Assembly: GCA_017445435.1 (NCBI GenBank)
Contig: JAFSUE010000034.1
Location: forward strand, 1 to 6,924
Direction: 5' to 3'
Length of the DNA stretch: 6,924 bases
Origin: Selenomonadaceae bacterium
Lineage (GTDB): Bacteria > Bacillota > Negativicutes > Selenomonadales > Selenomonadaceae
Shown here: positions 1 to 6,666 of the stretch, in pieces
How the letters are laid out: each line of letters begins with the position of its first letter
Numbering within the stretch: the stretch's first letter is position 1
Notes under the pieces: model-generated
The model's input: only the letters and a program-made list of their open reading frames with translations
What the model was told of the DNA's origin: nothing
Database searches by the model: none
Position numbers and translations under genes: made by a program

Positions 1-211
1 AAAAATTTCTTGGCTCAAAAATCTGCGCGGCGTGTCATTAGCGTCTGACGCATTTTTCCCATTCGGCGATAATGTTGAACGCGCCCATAAATCTGGCGTT
101 GAATTTATCGCGCAAGCTGGCGGTTCAGTTCGTGACGACAATGTTATTGCGACGTGCGACAAATACAATATCGCAATGGCTATGACGCATATTAGGTTAT
201 TCTACCACTAA
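1..211 (+). CDS. purH: PurH C-terminal end (AICAR formyltransferase / IMP cyclohydrolase), 5'-truncated
   Basis: The open frame starts at base 2 and ends at TAA 209-211, giving 69 residues. The visible sequence has the typical C-terminal signature of the bifunctional purine enzyme: a stretch LASDAFFPFGDNVERA, then AQAGGSVRDDNVI, then a terminal block NIAMAMTHIRLFYH close to the family's usual ending (GIAMVFTGxRHFxH). PurH catalyses the last two steps of de novo IMP synthesis in the cytoplasm, formylating AICAR with 10-formyl-THF and closing the ring. This fragment belongs to the transformylase domain. The rest of the gene lies upstream of the window. The next gene begins 22 nt downstream with no terminator between, so cotranscription with the aminotransferase is likely. 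Confidence 0.96.
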   Translation, partial: KISWLKNLRGVSLASDAFFPFGDNVERAHKSGVEFIAQAGGSVRDDNVIATCDKYNIAMAMTHIRLFYH

Positions 212-233
212 ATTATTTGGAGTAAAAAATTTT

Positions 234-1328
234 ATGGACAATGAAACATTACGCATTGCAAATTCCGCATTACGCATTAGAAAAAATATTAACGCAATGC
301 CTTCTTATGACGGAATAGAAAAAAATTACAGAATAAAAATTAATGCTAACGAATCCACTTTAAATTTGCCGCCGCTTGTTGAAGAGCGCGTCTTAAATCG
401 GCTGTATCACGTAGCCTTCAATCGTTATCCCAATGAAGAATATTATTCGCTGGTTGAACAAATTGCGCGTAACTTTTCCGTCAAGGAAGAGCAAATTTTG
501 TTGGGCAACGGTTCAAGTGAAATTATCGAAAAAATTTTTTATACATTCGGCGGCGACGGTCACAAAGTGGTATTTCCCGTGCCGAGTTTTTCCATGTACA
601 AAATTTACGCAAAGGCGGCTGATTCGCAAGCTGTACCCTTCGACCTTGATAAAAATTTTGATATTGACGTTGACAAGTTCATTAAAACTGTTCGCGACTC
701 CCGCGCAGATTTAGCCGTCATTTGTAACCCAAATAATCCTACGGGCAATGCGTTGACGGTTGACGACGTAGAAAAAATTGCCGCGTCGATTGACTGCGCT
801 TTTTTACTTGATGAAGCCTACGTCGAATTTTACGGGCATAGCGCCTTTAAACTTATTAATAAATATCCCAACTTAATCGTAGCACGAACTTTTTCAAAAG
901 CTTATGGACTGGCGGGAGCGCGTGTCGGCTATATGATTGCCAATGAAGACGTAACGCGAATGGTAGGAAAAAGTTTTATGCCGTACCATATGAACACGTT
1001 GAGTTTGGCGGCGGCTGATATTGTCTACCAAATGCGCGACGAATTTACACCGCGAATTCAAATGACGATTGCCGAGCGTAAAAGAATTTCTCAACTTTTG
1101 AAAATGATACCCGCGCTTGAAGTTTTCCCTTCACATACGAATTTCATTTTGATTCGTCACGAAAAGGCGGAAGGGCTTAAAAATTATCTTGAAAGCGTTG
1201 ATATTGGCGTAAGATATTTTTCGCCGTCCGCGCAGGGGCTTAAAAATTGTCTGCGCCTTTCAATGGGTACGCGCGAAGAAAACGACGAAGTTTTCAAAGT
1301 CATTTCTGATTGGCTAAATACAGATTAA
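234..1328 (+). CDS. hisC: Histidinol-phosphate aminotransferase (PLP-dependent, fold type I)
   Basis: A 364-residue class I/II aminotransferase, the usual length for HisC, which transfers an amino group from glutamate to imidazole-acetol phosphate in histidine synthesis. Visible landmarks: NANE at 37-40, phosphate-loop GNGSSEII at 91-98, NPNNPTG at 165-171 (PLP-ring Asn), DEAYVEF at 193-199, the Schiff-base lysine K222 in TFSKAYGLAGARVGY, and the carboxylate-binding arginine R341 in CLRLSMGT. The start at ATG 234 has GGAG at 219-222, 11 nt upstream. Conservation begins only at about residue 16 (RKNINAMPSYDG, matching RENVRNLTPY in E. coli HisC). Residues 5-16 are encoded by a 7-nt tandem repeat and look acquired. 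Members of this family can also act on aromatic amino acids, and no other his gene is in view, so the exact substrate is inferred. The stop codon overlaps the next gene's ribosome binding site. Confidence 0.92.
   Translation: MDNETLRIANSALRIRKNINAMPSYDGIEKNYRIKINANESTLNLPPLVEERVLNRLYHVAFNRYPNEEYYSLVEQIARNFSVKEEQILLGNGSSEIIEKIFYTFGGDGHKVVFPVPSFSMYKIYAKAADSQAVPFDLDKNFDIDVDKFIKTVRDSRADLAVICNPNNPTGNALTVDDVEKIAASIDCAFLLDEAYVEFYGHSAFKLINKYPNLIVARTFSKAYGLAGARVGYMIANEDVTRMVGKSFMPYHMNTLSLAAADIVYQMRDEFTPRIQMTIAERKRISQLLKMIPALEVFPSHTNFILIRHEKAEGLKNYLESVDIGVRYFSPSAQGLKNCLRLSMGTREENDEVFKVISDWLNTD
246..280 (+). repeat. Five imperfect heptanucleotide repeats inside the 5' end of hisC
   Basis: Five consecutive 7-nt units, ACATTAC, GCATTGC, AAATTCC, GCATTAC and GCATTAG, lie in codons 5-16 of the aminotransferase gene. 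The consensus is roughly GCATTAC. Because 21 nt (three units) equals seven codons, the peptide partly repeats too: TLRI and then ALRI appear seven residues apart. The units are imperfect, so this is an old or diverging array. Confidence 0.8.
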
Positions 1329-1333
1329 GGAGG
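1327..1333 (+). promoter_or_regulatory. Strong ribosome binding site overlapping the hisC stop codon
   Basis: AAGGAGG is a near-perfect Shine-Dalgarno sequence. Its first two bases are the last two of the hisC stop TAA (1326-1328). The spacer to ATG 1342 is 8 nt. The overlap suggests that translation of the downstream TPR gene is coupled to, or at least cotranscribed with, hisC. Confidence 0.85.
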
Positions 1334-1341
1334 AAATTTTT

Positions 1342-2604
1342 ATGTCGGGGCTAAAAGCTTTTTTTGCGGGAGTGCTAGCAATTTTGATTTTATTCGTGTC
1401 TACGAATAATGTTGCCTTTGCCGCCAATGCTGAAGCAGAAGCTTACAATCTTAAAGGCGTCGAATATTATAATTCTGGAGAATATCAAAAATCCGTAGAA
1501 GAATTCATCAAAGCTATTAACATTGATGACACTAACCCTTTATACTATGCCAATCGTGGCTGGTCTAATTGGAAATTACAAAATTTTGATGACGCTGAAA
1601 GAGATTTTAATAAAGCCATTCAACTTGATGAACATTTTGCCAATGCTTATGCTGGTTTAGCTTGGATGTATAAAGAACAGGGAAAAATTAAAGACTCCGT
1701 AGATAATTTTGTAAAAGCCGCTATAAATTACTACAATAATAAACAATATGATAACGCTAAAATCGATTTTGAACACGCGCTAGAATTAGATCCTAATTGT
1801 GAAGAGGCACGGCATTATTTGGAAATATTAAATGGCACGGAGCCTCCTCCAGATACGAATGAAGGTAATGGCGATGACACTGGCACTACTATAGATCCTT
1901 CTAAACCAGAATATCATTATCAAATGGGGCTTACTGCTCGTTATGAGAATAATGATGCTGAAAATGCGCTTAAGCATTTTACAAAAGCTATAGAATTAAA
2001 GCCAGATTATATTGCCGCTTATGCTGAACGCGCTAAGGTTTACTCTGAACACTTTAAAGATTATGTAAAGGCATATCTAGATTATAGGGAAATTATAAGA
2101 ATTGATGATTTCAAAAAAGAACTTCCTGAAGAGCAAAGAGCAGAGTACGAACACAAAAAAAAAATTTGCTGGGAAGAATTAAACTTTATAGAAAAGTTTA
2201 TGGTAACCTTTCCAGATTTTTTTAAAAACTTAGATGATCTTTCAATAGCGTTATTAATTTTGATGTTCATTAATTACGTATTGGAATTTGTCGGCGATAA
2301 AATATTAAATGGAATAAATCCAACGTTAATTGTCTTAGTAAAAAGATTATTAGGAAAAGGCATATTGTTACTTTCCATATGGTTCATGGCGCTTTTGGAC
2401 AATAAATTAACGGGTTCGTCTTCTTTTAGCGAATATTTTACTATGCTGGTATTCCTTTATGAATTCCTGTATGCATTAAATAATGCAGATCGCGCTGGAA
2501 TCCCTATACCTGATTGGTTAATGGCTCTAGTTAAAAAGATTATTTCCACGATTGAAGGTTTCTTTCAAAACTTTGGTGGACGTAGAAATAACGAGCAACA
2601 ATAA
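1342..2604 (+). CDS. Secreted TPR-repeat protein with C-terminal holin-like membrane domain
   Basis: A 420-residue protein. Residues 1-27 are a signal peptide (basic start, hydrophobic AFFAGVLAILILFV, cleavage likely after VAFA). Tetratricopeptide repeats follow at about 34-67, 68-101, 102-133 and 130-160, then an acidic Pro/Gly/Thr linker (165-188), then TPRs at about 189-223 and 224-257. Typical TPR ends are visible, such as KAIELKPDYIAAYAERA. A charged helical stretch (257-285) leads to three probable membrane helices (300-318, 338-355, 364-381) and an amphipathic tail. The block at 325-400, with LLDNKL, then LYEFLYALNNADRAGIPIPDWL, resembles the phage holin 4/TcdE family core (D-K-L, then YxxNEGLSILEN, then GxPxPxxL). 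I infer that the TPRs lie outside the cytoplasmic membrane, anchored by the holin-like region. AGA/AGG supply 6 of 12 arginine codons, against about 4 of 21 in hisC, a weak hint of different origin. The TPR and export calls are firm; the holin call is motif-based. Confidence 0.88.
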   Translation: MSGLKAFFAGVLAILILFVSTNNVAFAANAEAEAYNLKGVEYYNSGEYQKSVEEFIKAINIDDTNPLYYANRGWSNWKLQNFDDAERDFNKAIQLDEHFANAYAGLAWMYKEQGKIKDSVDNFVKAAINYYNNKQYDNAKIDFEHALELDPNCEEARHYLEILNGTEPPPDTNEGNGDDTGTTIDPSKPEYHYQMGLTARYENNDAENALKHFTKAIELKPDYIAAYAERAKVYSEHFKDYVKAYLDYREIIRIDDFKKELPEEQRAEYEHKKKICWEELNFIEKFMVTFPDFFKNLDDLSIALLILMFINYVLEFVGDKILNGINPTLIVLVKRLLGKGILLLSIWFMALLDNKLTGSSSFSEYFTMLVFLYEFLYALNNADRAGIPIPDWLMALVKKIISTIEGFFQNFGGRRNNEQQ

Positions 2605-2629
2605 AATTTTGAGAAAGGAAAGGTGTTAA

Positions 2630-4147
2630 ATGGAGGTTAGCGCAATTTCAATGTTGCCGCCAATCATAACTATTGTGTTGGCGCTTGCAACGAAGGAAGT
2701 TTATTTTTCGCTGATACTCGGAATTTTTTCTGGCGTAATGATTTTTACAGGCGGAAATTTTCTTGAGTCAATCACGACGTTTTTTGCAATTATGTCAGGG
2801 AAAATCGGCGACAACGTAAATATTTTAGCGTTCCTTGTCATCTTAGGAATTTTAGTTGCGGCGATAACGCGTTCAGGCGCAACTAAAGCTTATGGCGATT
2901 GGGCGCGGCGTACAATTTCTGGTAAAAAATCTGCATTGGGCGTTACAGCATTTTTAGGAATTTTAATTTTCATTGACGACTACTTCAACTGCTTAACGGT
3001 CGGAACAGTTATGCGCCCCGTCACAGATAAATTTAAAATTGCCCGTGCAAAGTTAGCTTACGTCATCGACTCGACGGCAGCGCCAATTTGTATAATCGCG
3101 CCTGTTTCAAGTTGGGCGGCGGCAGTTAGTTCATCACTGCCTGAAGATTCACTTGTCGACGGCTTTTTACTTTTCCTGCAGACAATTCCTTTCAACTTCT
3201 ACGCAATTTTAACAATGATTTTTATGGCATTTATCATAGTCAGCGGCAGGGATTTTGCGACAATGCGCAAATCTGTTGACGAAAGTTTAGACGAAGTGAA
3301 AATTCCCGATGAATACAAAGACGCGGACGAATCAAAAATTACTGGCGGCAACGGAAAAATTGTCGACTTAGTTTTACCGCTTATAGTTTTAATTGCAGTC
3401 TGCGTTTACGGAATGCTTTATACTGGCGGCATACACGAAGGCAAATCTATAGCGGACGCCTTTGCAGACTGCGACGCGTCACAAGCGCTGGCGTTAGGTT
3501 CATTTATCGCGCTGATTTTCATTTCAGCACTTTATTTGCCGCGTAAAGTCATCACCTTTTCGGAGTACTGCGAATGTTACTCACAAGGATTTAAAGCAAT
3601 GGTTCCCGCGATATTCATTTTGTGCTTAGCATGGACGTTGTCAGGCGTTTGCAGTAGCGACTACTTGAACTTGGGCGGCTACGTCGGAACAATCGTTCAG
3701 CAACATACTTCGTTATCAATGTTCCTGCCAGTAGTATTTTTCATCGTGTCAATCTGTTTAGCATTTGCGACGGGTACAAGCTGGGGGACGTTCGGAATTT
3801 TAATTCCAATTTCATTATCGATACTTACGAATTTACCAGAGACGGACGCGGCGAATTTGCTTGTAATTTGTATAGCGGCAATTTTATCAGGTTCAGTCTG
3901 CGGCGACCATGCGTCCCCAATTTCAGACACAACAATTTTAGCGTCGGCAGGTGCGCAATGTAACCACCTTGAACACGTGGAAACGCAAGTTCCGTATGTT
4001 ATAGTAGTTTCAGCGTGTTGCACGGTAGGATTTTTAGTTGCTGGCATCACTCAAAACGGCTGGATTGGACTTGTTACAAGTTTAGCGTGCATAGCTATTG
4101 CAATGTTCGTGATTCGCGCTAAAATAAATCCTCCTGCAGACTCCTAA
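2630..4147 (+). CDS. nhaC: Na+/H+ antiporter, NhaC family
   Basis: A 505-residue, very hydrophobic protein of normal family length with roughly 11-12 membrane spans. It should exchange cytoplasmic Na+ for external protons, or a related ion or organic-acid couple, at the cytoplasmic membrane. Family hallmarks are the intramembrane acidic block FIDDYFNCLTVGTVMRP (114-130), the following DSTAAPICIIAPVSSWAA (147-164), and the second-half block SGSVCGDHASPISDTT (420-435), which carries the charged residues expected for ion binding. A hydrophilic loop at about 211-242 separates the two halves. ATG 2630 is preceded by two AAAGG-type sites (2614-2625), and the gap from the TPR gene is 25 nt. Some relatives exchange malate and lactate together with ions (MleN), so substrate specificity is not fixed by what I can see. 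The stop TAA (4145-4147) falls within a CCTAAAA heptad at the edge of the repeat spacer. Confidence 0.88.
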   Translation: MEVSAISMLPPIITIVLALATKEVYFSLILGIFSGVMIFTGGNFLESITTFFAIMSGKIGDNVNILAFLVILGILVAAITRSGATKAYGDWARRTISGKKSALGVTAFLGILIFIDDYFNCLTVGTVMRPVTDKFKIARAKLAYVIDSTAAPICIIAPVSSWAAAVSSSLPEDSLVDGFLLFLQTIPFNFYAILTMIFMAFIIVSGRDFATMRKSVDESLDEVKIPDEYKDADESKITGGNGKIVDLVLPLIVLIAVCVYGMLYTGGIHEGKSIADAFADCDASQALALGSFIALIFISALYLPRKVITFSEYCECYSQGFKAMVPAIFILCLAWTLSGVCSSDYLNLGGYVGTIVQQHTSLSMFLPVVFFIVSICLAFATGTSWGTFGILIPISLSILTNLPETDAANLLVICIAAILSGSVCGDHASPISDTTILASAGAQCNHLEHVETQVPYVIVVSACCTVGFLVAGITQNGWIGLVTSLACIAIAMFVIRAKINPPADS

Positions 4148-4154
4148 AAGCTAT

Positions 4155-4189
4155 TTAGTAAGTAGTGAGTAGTAAGTAGTGAGTAGTTT
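4155..4189 (+). repeat. Heptanucleotide array, left arm (GTAGTRA units)
   Basis: Five 7-nt units follow the antiporter stop: TTAGTAA, GTAGTGA, GTAGTAA, GTAGTGA, GTAGTTT. Just before them, CCTAAAA and GCTATTT (4143-4156) match the unit type of the right arm, and the first contains the antiporter's stop codon. Read on the - strand, these units become ACTACTC/ACTACTT, the same general form as the right arm. The two arms are therefore inverted relative to each other. Confidence 0.9.
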
Positions 4190-4194
4190 TTAAT

Positions 4195-4257
4195 CCTACA
4201 CCCTACCTCCTACTTCCTAAAAGCTAAAACCTAAAAGCTAATACCTAATACCTAAAA
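4195..4257 (+). repeat. Heptanucleotide array, right arm (CCTANNN units)
   Basis: Nine exact-length 7-nt units run without interruption: CCTACAC, CCTACCT, CCTACTT, CCTAAAA, GCTAAAA, CCTAAAA, GCTAATA, CCTAATA, CCTAAAA. The invariant core is CTA at positions 2-4 of each unit. The array ends 2 nt before the pssA Shine-Dalgarno site. With the left arm it can form a long interrupted hairpin: GUAG at 4183-4186, 4176-4179 and 4169-4172 pairs with CUAC at 4196-4199, 4203-4206 and 4210-4213, with 3-nt internal loops between. Confidence 0.92.
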
Positions 4258-4259
4258 TC

Positions 4260-4265
4260 GAGGTG
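4260..4265 (+). promoter_or_regulatory. Ribosome binding site that selects the TTG start of pssA
   Basis: GAGGTG lies 6 nt before TTG 4272. The alternative in-frame GTG (4263-4265) is itself part of this Shine-Dalgarno sequence and has only repeat DNA upstream, so TTG 4272 is the better start. Confidence 0.8.
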
Positions 4266-4271
4266 TGGAAA

Positions 4272-4973
4272 TTGAAAAGAGCTTTACCAAACATTTGCAC
4301 GGCGGCAAATTTATTTTTCGGAATGTGTTCAATATTGGCGACGTTTGAAGAAAATTATTTCTTAGCCTCGATTTTCATTTTGCTTGCACTAATCGCGGAC
4401 GGATTGGACGGTAGAGTAGCGCGAGCATTGGGCGTAGCGTCGGATTTCGGCAAGGAAATGGATTCACTTTGTGACTTAGGCTCATTCGGCATTGCACCAG
4501 CATTTTTAGCGTATTCATTTTGTCTTTATAATTTTGGTTGGCTTGGAAAGGTAGCGGCGATAATTTTTGCATTGTGCGGAATGTGGCGGCTTGCAAGATT
4601 CAATGTCAGTACAAGTGTTGTACACGGCTTTTTCATGGGACTGGCGATACCTGCAGGCGGCTGTATCGTTGCAACGACGACACTTTTATTTTTAGCACTT
4701 TCAATTCACCCCGAAGAATTTGGCATGGTCTACCCGATAACGATAATTGTTGTGGCGTATTTAATGGTTAGTCACGTTCACTATCCCGATTTTAAAGGCG
4801 GCGGCGAAAAAATTTTTCCCATCGCTATCGTTGTCGCAGTAGCAATGTTCGCGGCAATTATTTACTTTTCGCGTGACGCAATATGGCAAGGCGCATTGAC
4901 GGCGATTTTTTCAACCTACGCTGTCTTCGGCATCGTCAATTCCCTTTTGACACTTATGTCACGAGAAGTGTAA
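4272..4973 (+). CDS. pssA: CDP-diacylglycerol-serine O-phosphatidyltransferase (phosphatidylserine synthase)
   Basis: From TTG 4272 the protein has 233 residues and begins MKRALPNICTAANLFFGM, the form expected for the Gram-positive-type membrane PssA. It condenses CDP-diacylglycerol with serine to give phosphatidylserine, the precursor of phosphatidylethanolamine, in the cytoplasmic membrane. The CDP-alcohol phosphotransferase signature is complete: D43-x2-D46-G47-x2-A50-R51-x8-G60-x3-D64-x3-D68, within membrane helix 2 and the following segment. About six to eight hydrophobic helices follow. Reading from GTG 4263 would add three residues but uses a codon inside the Shine-Dalgarno site. The usual partner gene, phosphatidylserine decarboxylase (psd), is not present downstream here. 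The heptad-repeat spacer upstream separates the gene from the antiporter, and I see no clear promoter in it. Confidence 0.92.
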   Translation: MKRALPNICTAANLFFGMCSILATFEENYFLASIFILLALIADGLDGRVARALGVASDFGKEMDSLCDLGSFGIAPAFLAYSFCLYNFGWLGKVAAIIFALCGMWRLARFNVSTSVVHGFFMGLAIPAGGCIVATTTLLFLALSIHPEEFGMVYPITIIVVAYLMVSHVHYPDFKGGGEKIFPIAIVVAVAMFAAIIYFSRDAIWQGALTAIFSTYAVFGIVNSLLTLMSREV

Positions 4974-4976
4974 AAT

Positions 4977-5011
4977 AATTAAGAATTAAGAATTCAGAAT
5001 GAAGAATTTTT
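4977..5011 (+). repeat. Heptanucleotide array upstream of the 114-aa gene (AATTAAG units)
   Basis: Units AATTAAG, AATTAAG, AATTCAG, AATGAAG and a final AATTTTT fill the gap between the pssA stop and the next Shine-Dalgarno site (GGTGAGGTGAT, 5013-5023). Two AATTAAR units recur at 6667-6680 just after the glycosyltransferase gene, so the two-gene block 5028-6663 is flanked by the same repeat family in the same orientation. Confidence 0.85.
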
Positions 5012-5027
5012 TGGTGAGGTGATTTAA

Positions 5028-5372
5028 ATGACTACTGATGAAAAGTTGGATTTAGTGCTGGGAGAAATTGCCGAACTTAAGCACGAAATTCAAAAGCTTA
5101 AAAATTCTAATGAACAAAACGCCTATAATCTTGAAACTAAAGTTCAAGAGATATTCAGAGGTCTTCGTGACAATATAACAAGTATGGATTCTGCAAACTA
5201 CCATCATTACAGTAATTTAGACAGAATTGTTCGTGACGTTGACAAAAGAATTGGTAAAGTTGAAGAAAGTACGCCGATAAATCAGCTGACAGAAAAAATT
5301 TCCTCTTGGTCTCCAGTTATACTGTTATCTGTGTTTATGTGGGCAGTCGTCATTTTTATTATTTTGCAGTAA
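5028..5372 (+). CDS. Small coiled-coil, tail-anchored membrane protein of unknown function
   Basis: 114 residues; I do not recognise a named family. Residues about 5-50 form a heptad-like helix rich in Leu, Ile, Glu and Lys (EKLDLVLGEIAELKHEIQKL), typical of a coiled coil. A polar middle follows (NYHHYSNLDRIVRDVDKRIGKVEES), then one C-terminal membrane helix at about 93-113 ending at the last residue. There is no signal peptide, so the coiled coil should face the cytoplasm with the protein held by its tail. The start at ATG 5028 is well supported by GGTGAGGTGAT (5013-5023). The next gene starts 31 nt downstream, so it is probably cotranscribed with the glycosyltransferase. An accessory or scaffold role for that enzyme is possible but unsupported. 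The overall plan also recalls small phage-derived haemolysin-XhlA-type proteins (coiled coil plus C-terminal helix); this resemblance is of layout only. Confidence 0.75.
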   Translation: MTTDEKLDLVLGEIAELKHEIQKLKNSNEQNAYNLETKVQEIFRGLRDNITSMDSANYHHYSNLDRIVRDVDKRIGKVEESTPINQLTEKISSWSPVILLSVFMWAVVIFIILQ

Positions 5373-5391
5373 AAAATTTTTAATCGTGAAT

Positions 5392-5397
5392 GGAGAT
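5392..5397 (+). promoter_or_regulatory. Ribosome binding site supporting a TTG start for the glycosyltransferase
   Basis: GGAGAT sits 6 nt before TTG 5404. The first in-frame ATG (5431) has no Shine-Dalgarno sequence at a suitable distance and would cut into the first membrane helix, so TTG is preferred. Confidence 0.7.
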
Positions 5398-5403
5398 AGT
5401 TAG

Positions 5404-6663
5404 TTGTTTAATTACCCGCTTGATGTAGTAATGGTACCTCTTCAGATAATACTTTTTCTGTTCACGATGTACTTTTTCATCATTGGCTTTTGTGGAATGT
5501 GGCGTCGGTCGGAAAAAAAATTTACTACGCCGCAAAAAAAATTCGCCGTCATAGTTGCGGCACACAATGAAAGCGCGGTTATCGCTCCGCTGATAAAAAA
5601 TCTTTTGTCGCTGAAATATCCACGCGAACTTTACGACGTTTACGTTATCGCGGACAACTGCCACGACAACACCGCTGAAATTGCCGAAAAGGCTGGCGCT
5701 ATCGTCTGCGTTCGCGTTGACAAGGAAAAGAAAAGTAAAGGTTTTGCGCTTGAATGGATGTTTGAAAAAATTTTCGCTATGGAGCAGGACGGCAAAGTTT
5801 ATGACGCCGTTTGTATCTTCGACGCGGATAATTTAGTTCATCCAAACTTTTTAATGGAAATGAATAACCGTCTTTTGAAGGGCGATAAAATTATTCAAGG
5901 TTTCCTTGACGCGAAAAATCCTTACGATACGTGGGTATCTGGAACTTTCGCCATTGCGTTTTGGATTATCGATCACGTGTCGCACTTGGCAAAAACTAAT
6001 ATCGGACTTTCGGCGGTACTCGGCGGTACTGGAATGTGCATAACTGTTGACGTGTTGAAACGTCACGGTTGGCGTGCAACTTGCCTAACTGAAGATATGG
6101 AATTTACAATGAAGTCACTGGCGGAAGGTTTGAAGACGACGTGGGCGCATGATGCCGTTGTCTACGACGAAAAGCCGTTGACTTTCAAACAATCTTGGAC
6201 GCAGAGAAAACGTTGGGCGCAAGGTCAATTCGACGTTGCCCATAGATTTATACCAAAATTAATTGTCGAGGGCTGGCGGCAAAAAGATATTCGCATTTGG
6301 GACGGCTGTATTTATCTTTTGCAACCACATTTTTTAATGTTGTCAGCGTTTTTCATGGTCATAAGCTACATTCAGCTTGCAACAGGTCCAATCTTCACAA
6401 ATATTTATTCGGTTATGCCGTCGCAAATTATGACAGCAATAATGATAGGTCAATATCTTCTGCCGATGATAATTTTGATAAAAGTTAAAGCTAAACTTAA
6501 ATCGTGGTTTTATATGTTGCTTTACCCAATTTTCATTTACACGTGGATACCGATAATTTTCTTAGGATTCATTCACCGCAACGAACACGAATGGGCGCAT
6601 ACAAAACATACGCGCTCCATGAGTTATGACGATATGAAAAATTTTGAAGGACGCGGAGACTGA
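5404..6663 (+). CDS. Membrane-bound family 2 glycosyltransferase (processive, BcsA/IcaA-like)
   Basis: 419 residues, read from TTG 5404. One N-terminal membrane helix (about 8-30) precedes a cytosolic GT-A domain with all expected motifs: AAHNE at 52-56, ADNCHDNT at 83-90, the metal-binding DAD at 140-142 (FDADN), GGTGM at 207-211, the catalytic TED at 229-231, and QRKRW at 267-271, the Q-x-x-R-W motif of processive enzymes. Three membrane helices follow at about 302-327, 341-360 and 367-390, then a cytoplasmic tail EWAHTKHTRSMS. Such enzymes build or extend beta-linked polysaccharide at the inner face of the membrane from UDP-sugars. The acceptor and sugar cannot be read from the sequence. 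No c-di-GMP PilZ domain is present. An exopolysaccharide, poly-N-acetylglucosamine-like or glycolipid product is possible, and neighbouring pssA fits a general envelope setting only. Confidence 0.9.
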   Translation: MFNYPLDVVMVPLQIILFLFTMYFFIIGFCGMWRRSEKKFTTPQKKFAVIVAAHNESAVIAPLIKNLLSLKYPRELYDVYVIADNCHDNTAEIAEKAGAIVCVRVDKEKKSKGFALEWMFEKIFAMEQDGKVYDAVCIFDADNLVHPNFLMEMNNRLLKGDKIIQGFLDAKNPYDTWVSGTFAIAFWIIDHVSHLAKTNIGLSAVLGGTGMCITVDVLKRHGWRATCLTEDMEFTMKSLAEGLKTTWAHDAVVYDEKPLTFKQSWTQRKRWAQGQFDVAHRFIPKLIVEGWRQKDIRIWDGCIYLLQPHFLMLSAFFMVISYIQLATGPIFTNIYSVMPSQIMTAIMIGQYLLPMIILIKVKAKLKSWFYMLLYPIFIYTWIPIIFLGFIHRNEHEWAHTKHTRSMSYDDMKNFEGRGD

Positions 6664-6666
6664 TTG

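Noticed and set aside
3697..4050. 117-codon open frame on the - strand inside the antiporter gene
   Set aside because: It lies wholly opposite a well-conserved coding region, has no convincing ribosome binding site, and its product looks like no known protein. It is a shadow of the + strand gene.
4155..4257. CRISPR array
   Set aside because: The 7-nt units are tandem with no unique spacers, and no cas gene is nearby.
4263..4271. GTG 4263 as the pssA start
   Set aside because: The codon is part of the GAGGTG Shine-Dalgarno site, and only repeats lie upstream. TTG 4272 has correct spacing and yields the usual N-terminus.
5380..5664. 94-codon - strand frame over the start of the glycosyltransferase
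   Set aside because: It is antisense to clear GT2 motifs and its composition is implausible for a protein (runs of Lys/Tyr and basic residues).
6011..6030. Tandem duplication of CGGCGGTACT
   Set aside because: It encodes AVLGGT within the conserved GGTGM region of the glycosyltransferase, so the similarity follows from the protein sequence.
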